This document shows, piece after piece, positions 63,962-64,000 of a stretch of DNA of 64,000 nt. The stretch spans positions 1-64,000 of the forward strand of contig NZ_JHEH01000012.1 in NCBI RefSeq assembly GCF_000715505.1. Reading direction: 5' to 3'. Under the pieces are notes generated by a model. The model saw only the letters and a list, made by a program, of their open reading frames with translations, was not told the origin of the DNA and did not search any database. This DNA comes from Thioclava dalianensis (GTDB lineage: Bacteria; Pseudomonadota; Alphaproteobacteria; Rhodobacterales; Rhodobacteraceae). The position numbers and the translations under genes are program-made. Each line of letters opens with the position of its first letter. Position 1 is the first letter of the stretch.

Positions 63962-64000
63962 ACTCCGCTTGTTAGGGGGCCGCGCGAGGGCTGGCAAGTG

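Overview
The window is high-GC alphaproteobacterial DNA, most likely from a member of the Rhodobacteraceae (Rhodobacter/Thioclava/Roseobacter group). The pointers are a dcw cluster with a DUF2484 gene between murC and murB, the aerobic CobS/CobT cobaltochelatase, a DUF1476 (F1-ATPase zeta) gene, a GTTC-N7-GTTC SOS operator, a dctB-dctD pair, and an intergenic hairpin element with a CCGGGATATTT core. Species cannot be fixed from the sequence alone.

Region 1 (1-26.3 kb, all + strand): the 3' part of an Mrp/ApbC ATPase, a long non-coding leader, then a nearly complete division and cell-wall cluster: mraZ-rsmH-ftsL-ftsI-murE-murF-mraY-[secreted protein]-murD-[methyltransferase]-ftsW-murG-murC-[DUF2484]-murB-ddl-ftsQ-ftsA-ftsZ, followed by lpxC, bamD and recN. 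Most genes overlap by 1-4 bases or sit within a few bases of each other. The cluster makes the lipid II precursor (MurB-G, MraY, Ddl), its polymerisation machinery (FtsW, FtsI) and the divisome (FtsL/Q/A/Z). A secreted-protein gene with its own promoter region and a strong terminator interrupts it.

Region 2 (26.3-38.8 kb, mostly - strand): an FAD monooxygenase, a SnoaL-like protein, a D-lactate dehydrogenase-type flavoprotein, aminopeptidase P, and cobT and cobS for cobalt insertion into hydrogenobyrinate diamide. Each cob gene is translationally coupled to an unrelated gene. An FMN reductase, a DUF4177 protein, a J-domain protein, a GbsR/MarR regulator and a degenerate DgoK-like protein complete the region.

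Region 3 (38.8-50.8 kb): a zinc uptake locus (znuA divergent from zur-znuC-znuB around a paired palindromic operator), a DMT exporter and a SulP anion transporter. Next comes a corrinoid set (DUF1638 protein, 52-residue membrane peptide, B12-binding protein, homocysteine methyltransferase) that looks like part of a split cobalamin-dependent methionine synthase. A radical-SAM gene with a textbook SOS promoter is embedded in it, and an MprF-like membrane protein follows.

Region 4 (50.8-64 kb): DUF1476, purC-purS-purQ, a DctB/DctD two-component pair whose DctD lacks the sigma54-contacting loop, a LysR regulator divergent from a five-gene branched-chain-type ABC transporter operon, an inverted-repeat hairpin element, and an MFS transporter.

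No tRNA, rRNA, CRISPR array, insertion sequence or prophage gene was seen. The points most worth checking are the corrinoid/DUF1638 set, the SOS-controlled and possibly leaderless radical-SAM gene, the DctD variant, the Lys-to-Arg Walker A in LivF, possible leader peptides before ftsZ and the ABC operon, and the inverted hairpin element after livM.
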